Source: Arthrobacter sp. B0490
Lineage (GTDB): Bacteria; Actinomycetota; Actinomycetes; Actinomycetales; Micrococcaceae
Direction of reading: 5' to 3'
DNA: 64,000 bases
NCBI RefSeq assembly: GCF_002929355.1
Contig: NZ_PJIR01000012.1
Span: 17,204 to 81,203, forward strand
The position numbers and the translations under genes are program-made. The notes beneath the pieces are model-generated. The model did not search any database. It was given only the letters and a program-made list of their open reading frames with translations, and was not told where the DNA came from. Of the stretch, positions 31,732 to 39,569 are shown in pieces; within the stretch, counting starts at the first letter, position 1, and the number at the start of each line of letters is the position of its first letter.

Positions 31732-32705
31732 TCGAACACCAGCTCCCCGCGCGCTGCGGCGCCTCGTGCCCAGTCCAGGGCGTTCATCATCTTCTTGCCT
31801 GCGGGCTGCAGGGCGCCGAGAACCACGGCCTCGGTGCCCGTCCCGACGACGACCTGACGGCCCGCCACCCGCACCACCCCGGGCGCGGGCGGCGCCTGCG
31901 CGGATCGGCCGCCCGGCGCGTCCGCCTCCTGCGCGTCCGCGCCGGGCGCAGGAGGGACGGGCGCGGGAGTGACAGGGCCGAGCTTCACGCGCTGCCCGTC
32001 GAGGGTGGTCCAGGCGCCGGGTTCAGGGGTCACGGCGTTGACACGGCGACGCACGGCGACGGCGGGCTGCGTCCAGTCGATCCGGGCGTCGTCGATGGTG
32101 AGTTTCGGGGCGGAGCTCGGGTCCCCGGTCTGCGGCGTGGCCGTGATCCGGCCCGCCTGGATGCCCGACAGCGTCTGCACGAGGAGGACAGCGCCGCTGT
32201 GCGAGAGGCGTCCGAGGACCTCGCCGCTCGTCGCGGACGGCTCGAGGGTCTCGGTCATGACCCCGAAGACGGGGCCGGTGTCGAGCCCCTCCTCGAGGAG
32301 GAACGTGGTCGCGCCGGTGACGTCGTCGCCGGCGAGTACCGCGTGCTGCACGGGGGCGGCGCCGCGCCAGGCGGGGAGCACCGAGAAGTGGAGGTTGACC
32401 CAGCCGTGCGCGGGGACGGCCAGCCCGGCCGGCGGGACGATGCCGCCGTAGGCGACGATGGCCGCCGCGTCGAGCCCGAGGGTGCCGAGGTGGTCGATCA
32501 GGTCAGGCGTGAAGCGGTTGGCCTTGAGGACCGGCAGCCCGAGTTCACCGGCGGCCGTCGCGACCGGGCTCGGCGTCAGCACCTTCCGGCGTCCCACGGG
32601 CGCGTCGACGCGGGTGAGGACGGCGGCGACGTCGAAGCCTGCATCCACGAGTGCCCTCAGCGACGGGACGGCGACCTCGGGCGTCCCCGCGAAGAGGATC
32701 CTCAT
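31728..32705 (-). CDS. fmt: Methionyl-tRNA formyltransferase
   Basis: Formylates initiator Met-tRNA. N-terminal formyltransferase domain: FAGTPEVAVPSL, then VAYGGIVPPAGLAVPAHGWV and the catalytic NLHFSVLPAWRGAAPVQHAV with the conserved Asn/His; a C-terminal OB-like domain follows. A Pro/Ala-rich stretch at about residues 247-275 interrupts the linker. ATG overlaps the def stop by four bases (ATGA). 325 residues. Confidence 0.96.
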   Translation of the reverse strand: MRILFAGTPEVAVPSLRALVDAGFDVAAVLTRVDAPVGRRKVLTPSPVATAAGELGLPVLKANRFTPDLIDHLGTLGLDAAAIVAYGGIVPPAGLAVPAHGWVNLHFSVLPAWRGAAPVQHAVLAGDDVTGATTFLLEEGLDTGPVFGVMTETLEPSATSGEVLGRLSHSGAVLLVQTLSGIQAGRITATPQTGDPSSAPKLTIDDARIDWTQPAVAVRRRVNAVTPEPGAWTTLDGQRVKLGPVTPAPVPPAPGADAQEADAPGGRSAQAPPAPGVVRVAGRQVVVGTGTEAVVLGALQPAGKKMMNALDWARGAAARGELVFE

Positions 32706-33313
32706 CGGGTGGCCCGGCCGAACGCCCCGGTCGGGCCGGCTCCCCGTGCCGTCGCCGCACCGGGGGTGAAGCTCGACCCGAGGGTCAGCGACCGCTGCGC
32801 CGCGGTCCGCGAGGTGACGCGGTTGTAGTCGGCGCTCCGGATGGCCCGGAGGGCGTTCTTGCGATCCTCACCGGCGAGCCGGTCGATGTAGAGGGTGCCG
32901 CGCAGGTGGTCCGTCTCGTGCTGCAGGGCACGCGCCAGCATGCCGGTGCCCTCGACCACGACGTCCTGGCCGGCGGCGTCCTTGCCCGTGACGCGCGCCC
33001 ACCGGGTCCGGTCGACATAGCTGCCGAGGCCGGGGACGGACAGGCACCCCTCGACGTCGGACTCGCCCTGGGAAGCGCCGTCCGTCTCGAGCACGGGGTT
33101 CACCACGTGGCCTTCGACGCCGTCGACGCGATAGGTGAAGACCTGGAGCCCGATGCCGACCTGCGGCGCGGCGAGCCCGGCGCCCTCCACGTCGATCATG
33201 GTCTCCGTCATGTCCTCGACCAGCCGGGCGAGTTCGGGTCCGAAGTCGGTCACCGCGGCGGCCGGTGTGCGAAGGATCGGATCGCCGATCATGCGGATAC
33301 TCAGGACGGCCAT
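32702..33313 (-). CDS. def: Peptide deformylase
   Basis: Removes the N-formyl group from nascent proteins. All three deformylase motifs are intact: GAGLAAPQVG (44-53), EGCLSVPG with metal-ligand Cys90, and QHETDHL with His132, Glu133 and His136. ATG at 33313 gives 203 residues and MAVLSIRMIGDPILR as N-terminus, normal for actinobacterial type I enzymes; an in-frame start 21 codons upstream is less likely. A tail of about 30 residues after the catalytic core is Gly/Ala-rich. Confidence 0.95.
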   Translation of the reverse strand: MAVLSIRMIGDPILRTPAAAVTDFGPELARLVEDMTETMIDVEGAGLAAPQVGIGLQVFTYRVDGVEGHVVNPVLETDGASQGESDVEGCLSVPGLGSYVDRTRWARVTGKDAAGQDVVVEGTGMLARALQHETDHLRGTLYIDRLAGEDRKNALRAIRSADYNRVTSRTAAQRSLTLGSSFTPGAATARGAGPTGAFGRATR

Positions 33314-33508
33314 CGGTGCTCGGTTCCTCGCTTCGGTCAAGGACTGCGCGGGCACGCGCAGGACGGACAGGGGCATCGCCCGCGGCCCTGGGCCGCGAGG
33401 TACCCGTCAATCCTAGTGCCGCGTCCGGGCCAGCGGCACCGGACGCTGCTGGATGCGCGGCGGAGGTCGGGGCTCGACGGCCGCACCCCTTCCCTGCTCC
33501 GCGCCTCG

Positions 33509-33546
33509 GCAGCCTCAGGCCGGCAGTGCAGCCTCAGGCCGGCAGT
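33509..33546. repeat. 19-bp perfect tandem duplication at a stop codon
   Basis: The unit GCAGCCTCAGGCCGGCAGT occurs twice in a row (33509-33527, 33528-33546), followed by a partial third copy. It contains the stop codon of the PD-(D/E)XK-like gene, so a second in-step copy of the stop-containing sequence lies just downstream. Confidence 0.9.
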
Positions 33547-34409
33547 GCAGGCTCGGTCGGTAGGGCGGCGGCGGGCGGCGGACCGAGGGGCAGCAGCGCC
33601 CGGCCGGCCTCCTCGGCGTCGAGTCCGGCCTCCCAGGCGCGCCGCAGGGCGCAGAACCGCAGCCAGTGGTTCCTCAGGACTGCGGGGTTGGCTCGCATGG
33701 CCCGCACCTCGGTCTGCCCGACGGCCACTCCGAGGAGCAGGGGCTGGTCGCCGTGCGGCCAGGCACGCCACTCGCCCTTCTGCGGGTCCACCAGGCATTC
33801 CTCGGCCTTCATGCCCGCGACGAGCTGCATGACCACCTTGTCGTCGAGGGCCTTGACGAAGCCGTCGCGGTCGGTGTTCTTGGTCTTGTAGTCGATGAGG
33901 CAGGTGCGCCCGCCGATGGTCGCGACGAGGTCGAGCGTCCCCGCGTACCCGAGCGCGGTGTTCCATACGGTCAGTTCGGGCTCCACGGGCCGGACGTCGT
34001 AGAGGCTCCACCACTCGTCGAACCGCTGACCGAAGCCGGCCTCGCCGTTCTGCTCCAGGGCGAGGCGGGCGTCGTCGAGCTCGTCGGGGCGCCCGAGCGC
34101 CCGCAACGCCACCTGCTCGCAGTAGTGGTGCACACGGGTGCCGCGGAGGGCCGCCTCGTCGCGGTACCGCTCGGCCGCGGAGGCGGCGTCCTTGACCGCG
34201 GACCGCAGCTCGGCCGGGTTGCCGAGGGCTCCGGGCAGCCGTGGATCCCGCGAGAGCGCGCTGGCCGCCATATGGCCGAACCAGCCGCCGAGCGACGTGG
34301 GGAGCTGCGAGATGACGGTGGTGATCGACGGGACGGAGGGCTGCTCCGAGGTAGATCGGGCGTACATCCTGCCGTGGGGTGTGGCATGTGCGAGGAGCGG
34401 GGCGGTCAT
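33534..34409 (-). CDS. PD-(D/E)XK nuclease-like protein
   Basis: A 291-residue protein with features of the PD-(D/E)XK nuclease fold (RecB/Cas4/lambda-exonuclease type): H-containing RGTRVHHYCEQV near residue 90, then GYAGTLDLVATIGG with the metal-binding Asp, then RTCLIDYKTKNTD supplying the (D/E)XK pair, and QLVAGMKAEECLV resembling the QxxxY-like helix region. The fold assignment is from motif order, not a database match. There is no partner nuclease or helicase beside it. The ATG has only a weak Shine-Dalgarno sequence, and GAGACT ends six bases before it. It lies between def and the tRNA cluster. Confidence 0.65.
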   Translation of the reverse strand: MTAPLLAHATPHGRMYARSTSEQPSVPSITTVISQLPTSLGGWFGHMAASALSRDPRLPGALGNPAELRSAVKDAASAAERYRDEAALRGTRVHHYCEQVALRALGRPDELDDARLALEQNGEAGFGQRFDEWWSLYDVRPVEPELTVWNTALGYAGTLDLVATIGGRTCLIDYKTKNTDRDGFVKALDDKVVMQLVAGMKAEECLVDPQKGEWRAWPHGDQPLLLGVAVGQTEVRAMRANPAVLRNHWLRFCALRRAWEAGLDAEEAGRALLPLGPPPAAALPTEPALPA

Positions 34410-34475
34410 GGTTCCAGTCTCGCAGGTACCTCCGACAGCCGGGGTCCGCCCGGGTCCACGGCGGCAGCGAGCCGA

Positions 34476-34503
34476 TTGGACGAACCTCCAAACGTCCTAT
34501 AGA
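34476..34503 (+). promoter_or_regulatory. Possible promoter of the tRNA cluster
   Basis: TTGGAC (34476-34481) and TATAGA (34498-34503) are 16 bases apart, upstream of the first tRNA in an AT-richer stretch. TACTGT at 34567-34572 is another possible -10, closer to the tRNA. Confidence 0.4.
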
Positions 34504-34581
34504 GTTTTCTCTCGTTGGAAAACGAAGAAACACCGCGAAATGCACTGCATGGAACGGCGTTCTCGGTACTGTTTTTCTTCT

Positions 34582-34655
34582 GCGGACGTAGCTCAGCTGG
34601 CTAGAGCACCACCTTGCCAAGGTGGATGTCGCGGGTTCGAATCCCGTCGTCCGCT
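34582..34655 (+). tRNA. tRNA-Gly (GCC), copy 1
   Basis: Full cloverleaf: acceptor GCGGACG/CGTCCGC, D-arm GCTC/GAGC, anticodon stem CCACC/GGTGG around TTGCCAA (anticodon GCC), T-arm GCGGG-TTCGAAT-CCCGT, discriminator T. CCA is not encoded. Identical to copy 2 at 34906. Confidence 0.97.
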
Positions 34656-34707
34656 CGCAAGTCACTGTATGGCCGGATCAGTCCGGTGACCGGAGCAATC
34701 CGATCAC

Positions 34708-34778
34708 GGTGGGGTGGCCGAGAGGCGAGGCAGCGGCCTGCAAAGCCGTATACGCGGGTTCGAATCCCGTCCCCACCT
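34708..34778 (+). tRNA. tRNA-Cys (GCA)
   Basis: 71-nt cloverleaf with acceptor GGTGGGG/CCCCACC, anticodon loop CTGCAAA (anticodon GCA), and T-arm GCGGG-TTCGAAT-CCCGT. CCA is not encoded. Confidence 0.96.
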
Positions 34779-34804
34779 CGGTACAGAACGAGCACCATGG
34801 AAAT

Positions 34805-34876
34805 GGGCGATTGGCGCAGCGGTAGCGCGCTTCCCTGACACGGAAGAGGTCACTGGTTCGATCCCAGTATCGCCCA
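34805..34876 (+). tRNA. tRNA-Val (GAC)
   Basis: 72-nt cloverleaf with acceptor GGGCGAT/ATCGCCC, anticodon stem CTTCC/GGAAG around CTGACAC (anticodon GAC), T-arm CTGG-TTCGATC-CCAG, discriminator A. Confidence 0.96.
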
Positions 34877-34880
34877 CGAC

Positions 34881-34905
34881 GGCGCCCCCTCGGGGGCGCC
34901 TTTTT
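34881..34905 (+). terminator. Rho-independent terminator after tRNA-Val
   Basis: Stem GGCGCCCCC/GGGGGCGCC with a minimal loop, followed by TTTTT. The T run directly touches the first base of the next tRNA gene, so the second tRNA-Gly depends on read-through or its own upstream elements. Confidence 0.85.
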
Positions 34906-34979
34906 GCGGACGTAGCTCAGCTGGCTAGAGCACCACCTTGCCAAGGTGGATGTCGCGGGTTCGAATCCCGTCGTCCGCT
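34906..34979 (+). tRNA. tRNA-Gly (GCC), copy 2
   Basis: Sequence identical over all 74 bases to the tRNA-Gly at 34582, anticodon GCC. It begins right after the T run of the preceding terminator. Confidence 0.97.
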
Positions 34980-34982
34980 CGC

Positions 34983-35013
34983 AGACCGGTCCCGACGAGG
35001 ACCGGTCTTTTCT
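34983..35013 (+). terminator. Rho-independent terminator after the tRNA cluster
   Basis: Stem AGACCGGTCC/GGACCGGTCT with a 6-base loop, followed by a T-rich stretch (TTTTCTG). Confidence 0.85.
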
Positions 35014-35078
35014 GTGTGCTCCGATGTCGACGACCCGGCCGAGCGCCCCGCTCCCAGCACACACCCATCTTCCTCGCC

Positions 35079-35084
35079 TATACT
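35079..35084 (+). promoter_or_regulatory. Likely -10 box of the 35.1 kb antitoxin-like gene
   Basis: TATACT, 49 bp before the GTG. No good -35 is seen, and the resulting leader carries the strong Shine-Dalgarno sequence. Confidence 0.5.
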
Positions 35085-35133
35085 CGACGGAGCGGAAACG
35101 GTACTGCGTTTCCACGACCGAAAGGAGGTGTCC

Positions 35134-35385
35134 GTGGGTTTATTGGACGGGCTCAAGGGCAAGGCCGGCACCCTCGCGGGTAAGGCGACCGAACTCATTG
35201 GCGATAATTCCGACAAGGTGAAGAACGGCATCGGGAAGGCCGGCGATTTCGTCGACGGCAGGACCCATGGCAAGTACTCCCGCCACATCGACGGAGTGCA
35301 GACGAAAGCATCCAAGATGGTCGACTCGATCGACAAGAAGGACGGCAAGGGCGACGTCGGCCCTACCCCTCCGCCGGCCGTGTGA
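35134..35385 (+). CDS. MT0933-type antitoxin-like small protein
   Basis: 83 residues, Gly/Lys-rich: MGLLDGLKGKAGTLAGKA, then DKVKNGIGKAGDFVDGRT and KYSRHIDGVQTKASKMVD, ending in a Pro tail. This matches the pattern of the MT0933/Rv0909-like antitoxin family of Actinobacteria. The GTG start has a perfect AAGGAGGTG ribosome-binding site. No toxin gene lies on either side: tRNAs precede it and the opposite-strand zapE follows. The antitoxin role is therefore only a family label, and a stress or chromatin role is equally possible. Confidence 0.75.
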   Translation: MGLLDGLKGKAGTLAGKATELIGDNSDKVKNGIGKAGDFVDGRTHGKYSRHIDGVQTKASKMVDSIDKKDGKGDVGPTPPPAV

Positions 35386-35404
35386 TCCCAGCCTGGCAAT
35401 AAGG

Positions 35405-35442
35405 AGCGCCGGTCCCGCCGAGAGGCGGCACCGGCGCTTCTT
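35405..35442 (+). terminator. Terminator after the antitoxin-like gene
   Basis: Long hairpin with arms AGCGCCGGT...CCGCC and GGCGG...ACCGGCGCT around GAGA, followed by TCTTG. It lies 20 bp past the stop. Confidence 0.75.
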
Positions 35443-35526
35443 GCATGATCCGAGGGAAGGCGAGGACCGGCCGTCACGCGGCGTCAGCCGGCCGCCCGAC
35501 CGGCACGTGGCGCCCGTCCGGAGCCG

Positions 35527-36558
35527 CTAGCTCGCGACGTCGCTCCCCTGCCGTGCGAGCGCGGTCAGGCGGGACACGGCACGGTAGTACTTCTTCATGT
35601 AGCCGCCGCCCATCATCTCCTCGGTGAAGAGGTTGTCGAAGGTGGTCCCGCTCGCCATGATCGGTACGTCCCTGTCGTAGAGACGGTCGGCGAGGACCAC
35701 GAACCGCAGGGCCACGGACTGCTCCGTGATCGTCTGCACGTCGTGCCAGGCGACCGCGTCGACGCCGTCGAGGAGTTGCCGGTAGCGGCTCGGGTGCACG
35801 TCGGCCAGGTGCCGGACGAGCGCCGAGAAGTCGTCCTCGGCGAGGACCCCGGCCGAGTACGCGGCGATCCGCTCCTGCAGGGCGGCGTCGTCGATCGCCT
35901 CGGGAGCCTGCGGGAGACCGCGGTGCCGGTAGTCCTCGCCGTCGATCCTGGCCACCTCGAACTGGTCCGCGAGGACCTGGATCTCCCGCTGGAAGTCCTG
36001 GGCCGCGAACCGGCCGTCACCGAGCGAGCCGGGGAGGGTGTTGGACGTCGCGGCGAGCTTCACGCCGGCGTCCGCGAGTTCCCGCATGAGGCGGGACATC
36101 AGGACCGTGTCCCCCGGGTCGTCGAGCTCGAACTCGTCGATGCAGACGAGGCTGTAGCCGCTGAGCGCGTCGACGGTCTTGCGGAAGCTCAGCGCTCCGA
36201 CGAGGTTCGTGTACTCGACGAACGTGCCGAACGCCTTCCTGCCCGAGGACGCATGCCACAGGGAGGCCAGGAGGTGGGTCTTGCCGACGCCGAACCCTCC
36301 GTCGAGGTAGATACCGGCACGCGTCGGGGCCTTCTTCCCGCCGAACAGCTTCCGGAGCCCCGACGGCTCGGGCTCGTTGACGGCGACGGCGAACTCGCGG
36401 AGCCTGGTGACGGCGGCCGACTGCGAGGGCTGCTGCGGGTCGGGGCGGTAGGTGTCGAAGGACACCTCGCCGAAGCGGGGCGAGGGATAGAACCCGTCCA
36501 GCAACTCATCCACGGAGACCTTCGGGGAACGCTCTGTCAGGTGTTCGATGACTGGCAC
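35527..36558 (-). CDS. zapE: Cell division protein ZapE (AFG1-like ATPase)
   Basis: AAA-type P-loop ATPase of the ZapE/AFG1 family, linked to FtsZ-ring function under stress. Walker A GGFGVGKT is at 87-94, Walker B LVCIDEF at 137-143, and an Asn sensor in KLAATSNTLP follows. 343 residues, normal. GTG start. It is divergent from the rhodanese gene across a 244-bp gap; nothing else is seen in that gap apart from the sseA promoter region. Confidence 0.92.
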   Translation of the reverse strand: MPVIEHLTERSPKVSVDELLDGFYPSPRFGEVSFDTYRPDPQQPSQSAAVTRLREFAVAVNEPEPSGLRKLFGGKKAPTRAGIYLDGGFGVGKTHLLASLWHASSGRKAFGTFVEYTNLVGALSFRKTVDALSGYSLVCIDEFELDDPGDTVLMSRLMRELADAGVKLAATSNTLPGSLGDGRFAAQDFQREIQVLADQFEVARIDGEDYRHRGLPQAPEAIDDAALQERIAAYSAGVLAEDDFSALVRHLADVHPSRYRQLLDGVDAVAWHDVQTITEQSVALRFVVLADRLYDRDVPIMASGTTFDNLFTEEMMGGGYMKKYYRAVSRLTALARQGSDVAS

Positions 36559-36764
36559 GGATCTGGACCGCTTTCTCTTTCCGGCGAGGGCTGGCGGGAA
36601 CGGCCCTGCATGCCGCCGTCCCGCTAGGCAAGACTACGGCAAGCGCCCGCGCGTGCCCGTGCCGGAACACGCACGGCCCGGGGGTTGACCGGAGCCCCGC
36701 GGCGGGTCGTGCCGGGCCGCCCCGGCTGCCCGATCCGCCGGAAGCAATCGCCCTCCCGCGTGGT

Positions 36765-36770
36765 TAGGCT
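36765..36770 (+). promoter_or_regulatory. Likely -10 box of the rhodanese-SufE operon
   Basis: TAGGCT, 32 bp before the GTG at 36803. The inferred short leader includes AAGGAGC. Confidence 0.45.
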
Positions 36771-36802
36771 AGGTGGAAAGACACTGAAGGAGCACGCCGC
36801 GT

Positions 36803-37756
36803 GTGCCCACAGCCATTCGAGAGGCCGCAATGACCCTGACTGCAGATCCACACGACAAGTTCGCCGAGTACGCCCACCCCGAGCGGCTCGTCTCCACCGC
36901 GTGGCTTGCCGACAAGCTCGGGTCCGAGGGTCTCGTGGTCGTCGAGTCCGACGAGGACGTGCTGCTCTACGAGACCGGCCACGTGCCCGGTGCCGTCAAG
37001 ATCGACTGGCACACGGAGCTGAACGACGAGGTGACCCGGGACTACATCGACGGCGAGGGCTTCGCCCGCCTGATGGCCGCCAAGGGCATCTCGCGCGACT
37101 CGACCGTGGTGATCTACGGGGACAAGAGCAACTGGTGGGCCGCCTACGCTCTCTGGGTGTTCACCCTGTTCGGCCACGAGGACGTCCGCCTGCTCGACGG
37201 CGGCCGCGACAAGTGGGTCGCCGAGGGCCGGGACATCACCACGGACAAGCCCGACGTCGCGGCCGCCGACTATCCCGTCGTCGCCCGGGACGACGCTCCG
37301 GTGCGCGCCTTCCTCGCCGACGTCCTCGGACACCTGGGCGAACCCCTCATCGACGTCCGGTCGGGCGACGAGTACACGGGGGCCCGCACCACGATGCCCG
37401 CCTACCCGGAGGAGGGGGCCCTGCGCGGAGGCCACATCCCCACCGCCCGTTCGGTCCCCTGGGCCCGGGCCGCCGCGGAGGACGGCACGTTCCGCACGCG
37501 TGCCGAGCTGGATGCCATCTACCGGGGCGAAGCGGGCCTGCAGGACGGCGACGACGTCGTCGCGTACTGCCGGATCGGCGAGCGGTCCAGCCACACCTGG
37601 TTCGTCCTCACGCACCTGCTGGGCTTCGAGAAGGTCCGGAACTACGACGGCTCCTGGACGGAGTGGGGCAACGCCGTGCGCGTCCCGATCGTCCGGGGCA
37701 CGGAGCCCGGCGAGGCGCCCGCCCAAGCGGCACCCATGGCACAGGCCGCCCGATGA
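36803..37756 (+). CDS. sseA: Thiosulfate/3-mercaptopyruvate sulfurtransferase (rhodanese)
   Basis: Two rhodanese domains in 317 residues: the inactive N-terminal one has [20 protein letters not shown], and the C-terminal one has [10 protein letters not shown] and the active-site Cys256 in [14 protein letters not shown]. The loop CRIGERSS is characteristic of actinobacterial thiosulfate sulfurtransferases. GTG 36803 has AAGGAGC ten bases upstream; ATG 36830 with GAGG upstream is an alternative start. It overlaps the SufE-like gene by four bases (ATGA), so sulfur may pass from one protein to the other. Confidence 0.92.
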   Translation: MPTAIREAAMTLTADPHDKFAEYAHPERLVSTAWLADKLGSEGLVVVESDEDVLLYETGHVPGAVKIDWHTELNDEVTRDYIDGEGFARLMAAKGISRDSTVVIYGDKSNWWAAYALWVFTLFGHEDVRLLDGGRDKWVAEGRDITTDKPDVAAADYPVVARDDAPVRAFLADVLGHLGEPLIDVRSGDEYTGARTTMPAYPEEGALRGGHIPTARSVPWARAAAEDGTFRTRAELDAIYRGEAGLQDGDDVVAYCRIGERSSHTWFVLTHLLGFEKVRNYDGSWTEWGNAVRVPIVRGTEPGEAPAQAAPMAQAAR

Positions 37757-38208
37757 CCACGGGGGCCGTTCCCGCGAAGCTCGCCGAGATCATCGAGGAC
37801 TTCCAGGACCTGACCGAGCCGGACCGGCTGCAGCTCCTCCTCGACTTCTCCCGCGAACTCCCGCCCCTGCCGGAGCGCTACGGCGAGCATCCCGAACTGC
37901 TGGAGCAGGTCGTCGAGTGCCAGAGCCCGCTGTTCCTCACCATGGAGATCGGCGCCGCGCCCGAGAGGCCCGTGCATCTCTTCTTCTCCGCACCGCCCGA
38001 GGCTCCGACGACCCGCGGGTTCGCGGGGGTGCTCCTCGAGGGCCTCGACGGCCTGCCCGCCGCGGAGGTCCTCGCGGTGCCGGACGACGTGCCGGACCGC
38101 CTCGGTCTGACCCGGGCGATCACGCCCCTGCGCATGCGCGGCATGACGGCGATGCTCGGCCGCATCAAGCGCAAGATCAGGGAAGCACAGATCAGGGACG
38201 CGCAGTAG
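37753..38208 (+). CDS. SufE family sulfur-acceptor protein
   Basis: 151 residues resembling SufE, which takes persulfide sulfur from a cysteine desulfurase. The acceptor Cys56 is in [11 protein letters not shown], as in the family, followed by the conserved [13 protein letters not shown] and [13 protein letters not shown]. It is translationally coupled to the rhodanese gene rather than to a sufS or sufBCD cluster, which suggests that the rhodanese is its sulfur donor (inference). Its 3' end overlaps the convergent hydrolase gene by 17 bp. Confidence 0.9.
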   Translation: MTTGAVPAKLAEIIEDFQDLTEPDRLQLLLDFSRELPPLPERYGEHPELLEQVVECQSPLFLTMEIGAAPERPVHLFFSAPPEAPTTRGFAGVLLEGLDGLPAAEVLAVPDDVPDRLGLTRAITPLRMRGMTAMLGRIKRKIREAQIRDAQ

Positions 38209-39469
38209 CGTCGGGCGTCCCGGCGTCGGGCACCTTCCCGCCGGGGAGCGTTCGTCCGAACAGGAGACCGTCGAGCCAGCGTTCGACGACGGACTCCCAC
38301 CGCTGCGGGTCGACGTTCCATTCCTTCGTATGGCGGGCGCGGTGGAACCGCTCCAGCGTCACGAACGCCGGATTCTTGGCGGCGAGCTCGGCAGAGGGGC
38401 CGATCGGCACGAACTCGTCGTCCTCGCTGTGCAGGACGAGGGTCGGCAGGGTCAGCTGCTCGGCGCGGGCGATCCAGTCCATGCTCTTGAGGTCCAGCGG
38501 CGCGGCCAGCCCTGTGATCCGCCGGGCACGCTGGCTCGCGAGCAGGTATTGACCCAGCCGCCCGACGGGGGCGGGGATACGGTTCAGTTCCGCGTGGTGC
38601 GCGAGCACCTCGATCCAGTTGATGACGGGCCCGTCGAGCACGAGGGCCGTGATCCGGCTGCGATGCCGTGAGAGATCCGCCGTCCGCAGCGCGATGGCAC
38701 CGCCCATCGACCAGCCGAACAGCACGACGTCCCGGGCGCCGTGGGCGACGGCGTAGTCGATGGCCGCATCGACGTCGTGCCACTCGGTCATCCCGAGGCC
38801 GTATCGGCCGTCCGGTGCCGAGGGGGCCTCGCCGTCGTTCCGGTACGACAGGACGAGGCTCGTCAGACCGAGCCTCCGCGCCGGCGGGAGGGCGCGCAGC
38901 GCCTCGTTGCGCGAGGCACCGCGGCCGTGCACCATGATGGCCCATGTCCGGGCCGGCGCCTCGGCGCGGACGAGCCATGCCGGCGCCGACCCCCCCTCGA
39001 CGGGGATGAGGACCTCCTCGTCGGCGAACCCCAGGGCCGACGGCGACGGGTAGGTGGCGCCGCCCCACCAGCCCCGGGTCGCGGACGCGAGGTCGCCGGA
39101 GTACACCCTCTCCACCTCACGCTCCACCGTCCCCTCGCGGGGCACGTAGGAGCGGATCGCCCCGAGCCGGGCATGGCCTTCGCCGCGGTCGAAGTGGAGG
39201 CTGTAGGTTCCCTCGACGGTCGTGTCGTCGTTCGCGGGAAGGATCACCGTCTGGTTCCCCGCAGGGCCCACGACGGCGAGGATGTCCAGGTTCTCCTCGC
39301 GGCCGCGCGCGGGCGTCACGATCTGCCGCGCGAAGTACACCGCGAGTCCGGAGACCGCGCCGGCCGCAGAGGAGGCGAGGGCCGCCCCCGCCCCCACGCC
39401 CAGCGCCGTCCACTTGAGCCAGGGCGCAGGGGCCCGCTGCACCGCGGGCGTCGACGTTCCAGTTGCCAT
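38192..39469 (-). CDS. Membrane-anchored alpha/beta hydrolase
   Basis: 425 residues. A hydrophobic N-terminal segment (about 21-46) predicts an anchor or signal, then a beta-rich region and an alpha/beta hydrolase domain with oxyanion HGRG (181-184), nucleophile Ser254 in GWSMGG, acid in LHSEDDEFVP and a C-terminal His in RARHTKEWN. Resembles serine aminopeptidase/dienelactone-like hydrolases; the substrate is unknown. ATG at 39469 has TGGAGC upstream and a TAGAAA hexamer seven bases before it. Confidence 0.85.
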   Translation of the reverse strand: MATGTSTPAVQRAPAPWLKWTALGVGAGAALASSAAGAVSGLAVYFARQIVTPARGREENLDILAVVGPAGNQTVILPANDDTTVEGTYSLHFDRGEGHARLGAIRSYVPREGTVEREVERVYSGDLASATRGWWGGATYPSPSALGFADEEVLIPVEGGSAPAWLVRAEAPARTWAIMVHGRGASRNEALRALPPARRLGLTSLVLSYRNDGEAPSAPDGRYGLGMTEWHDVDAAIDYAVAHGARDVVLFGWSMGGAIALRTADLSRHRSRITALVLDGPVINWIEVLAHHAELNRIPAPVGRLGQYLLASQRARRITGLAAPLDLKSMDWIARAEQLTLPTLVLHSEDDEFVPIGPSAELAAKNPAFVTLERFHRARHTKEWNVDPQRWESVVERWLDGLLFGRTLPGGKVPDAGTPDATARP

Positions 39470-39557
39470 AGCTCCATTTCTACCCTGCTTGCACCCCGAC
39501 CCGCCAAGCGGAATCGATTCGCGCCGGTGCTCGCGGCCCGCGGCCGGGCTCCCGCAG

Positions 39558-39563
39558 TACAGT
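39558..39563 (+). promoter_or_regulatory. Likely -10 box of the 39.6 kb gene (leaderless)
   Basis: TACAGT ends exactly six bases before the ATG at 39570. No Shine-Dalgarno sequence is present. Confidence 0.5.
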
Positions 39564-39569
39564 GACGCC

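Noticed and set aside
34601..34798. Minus-strand small frame containing GGDGIRTRVYG-like sequence over the tRNAs
   Set aside because: This is the known false protein produced by reading the antisense strand of tRNA genes.
34410..35013. Possible genomic island at the tRNA cluster
   Set aside because: Two full tRNA-Gly copies exist, but no integrase, att-like partial repeat or foreign-looking gene is present.
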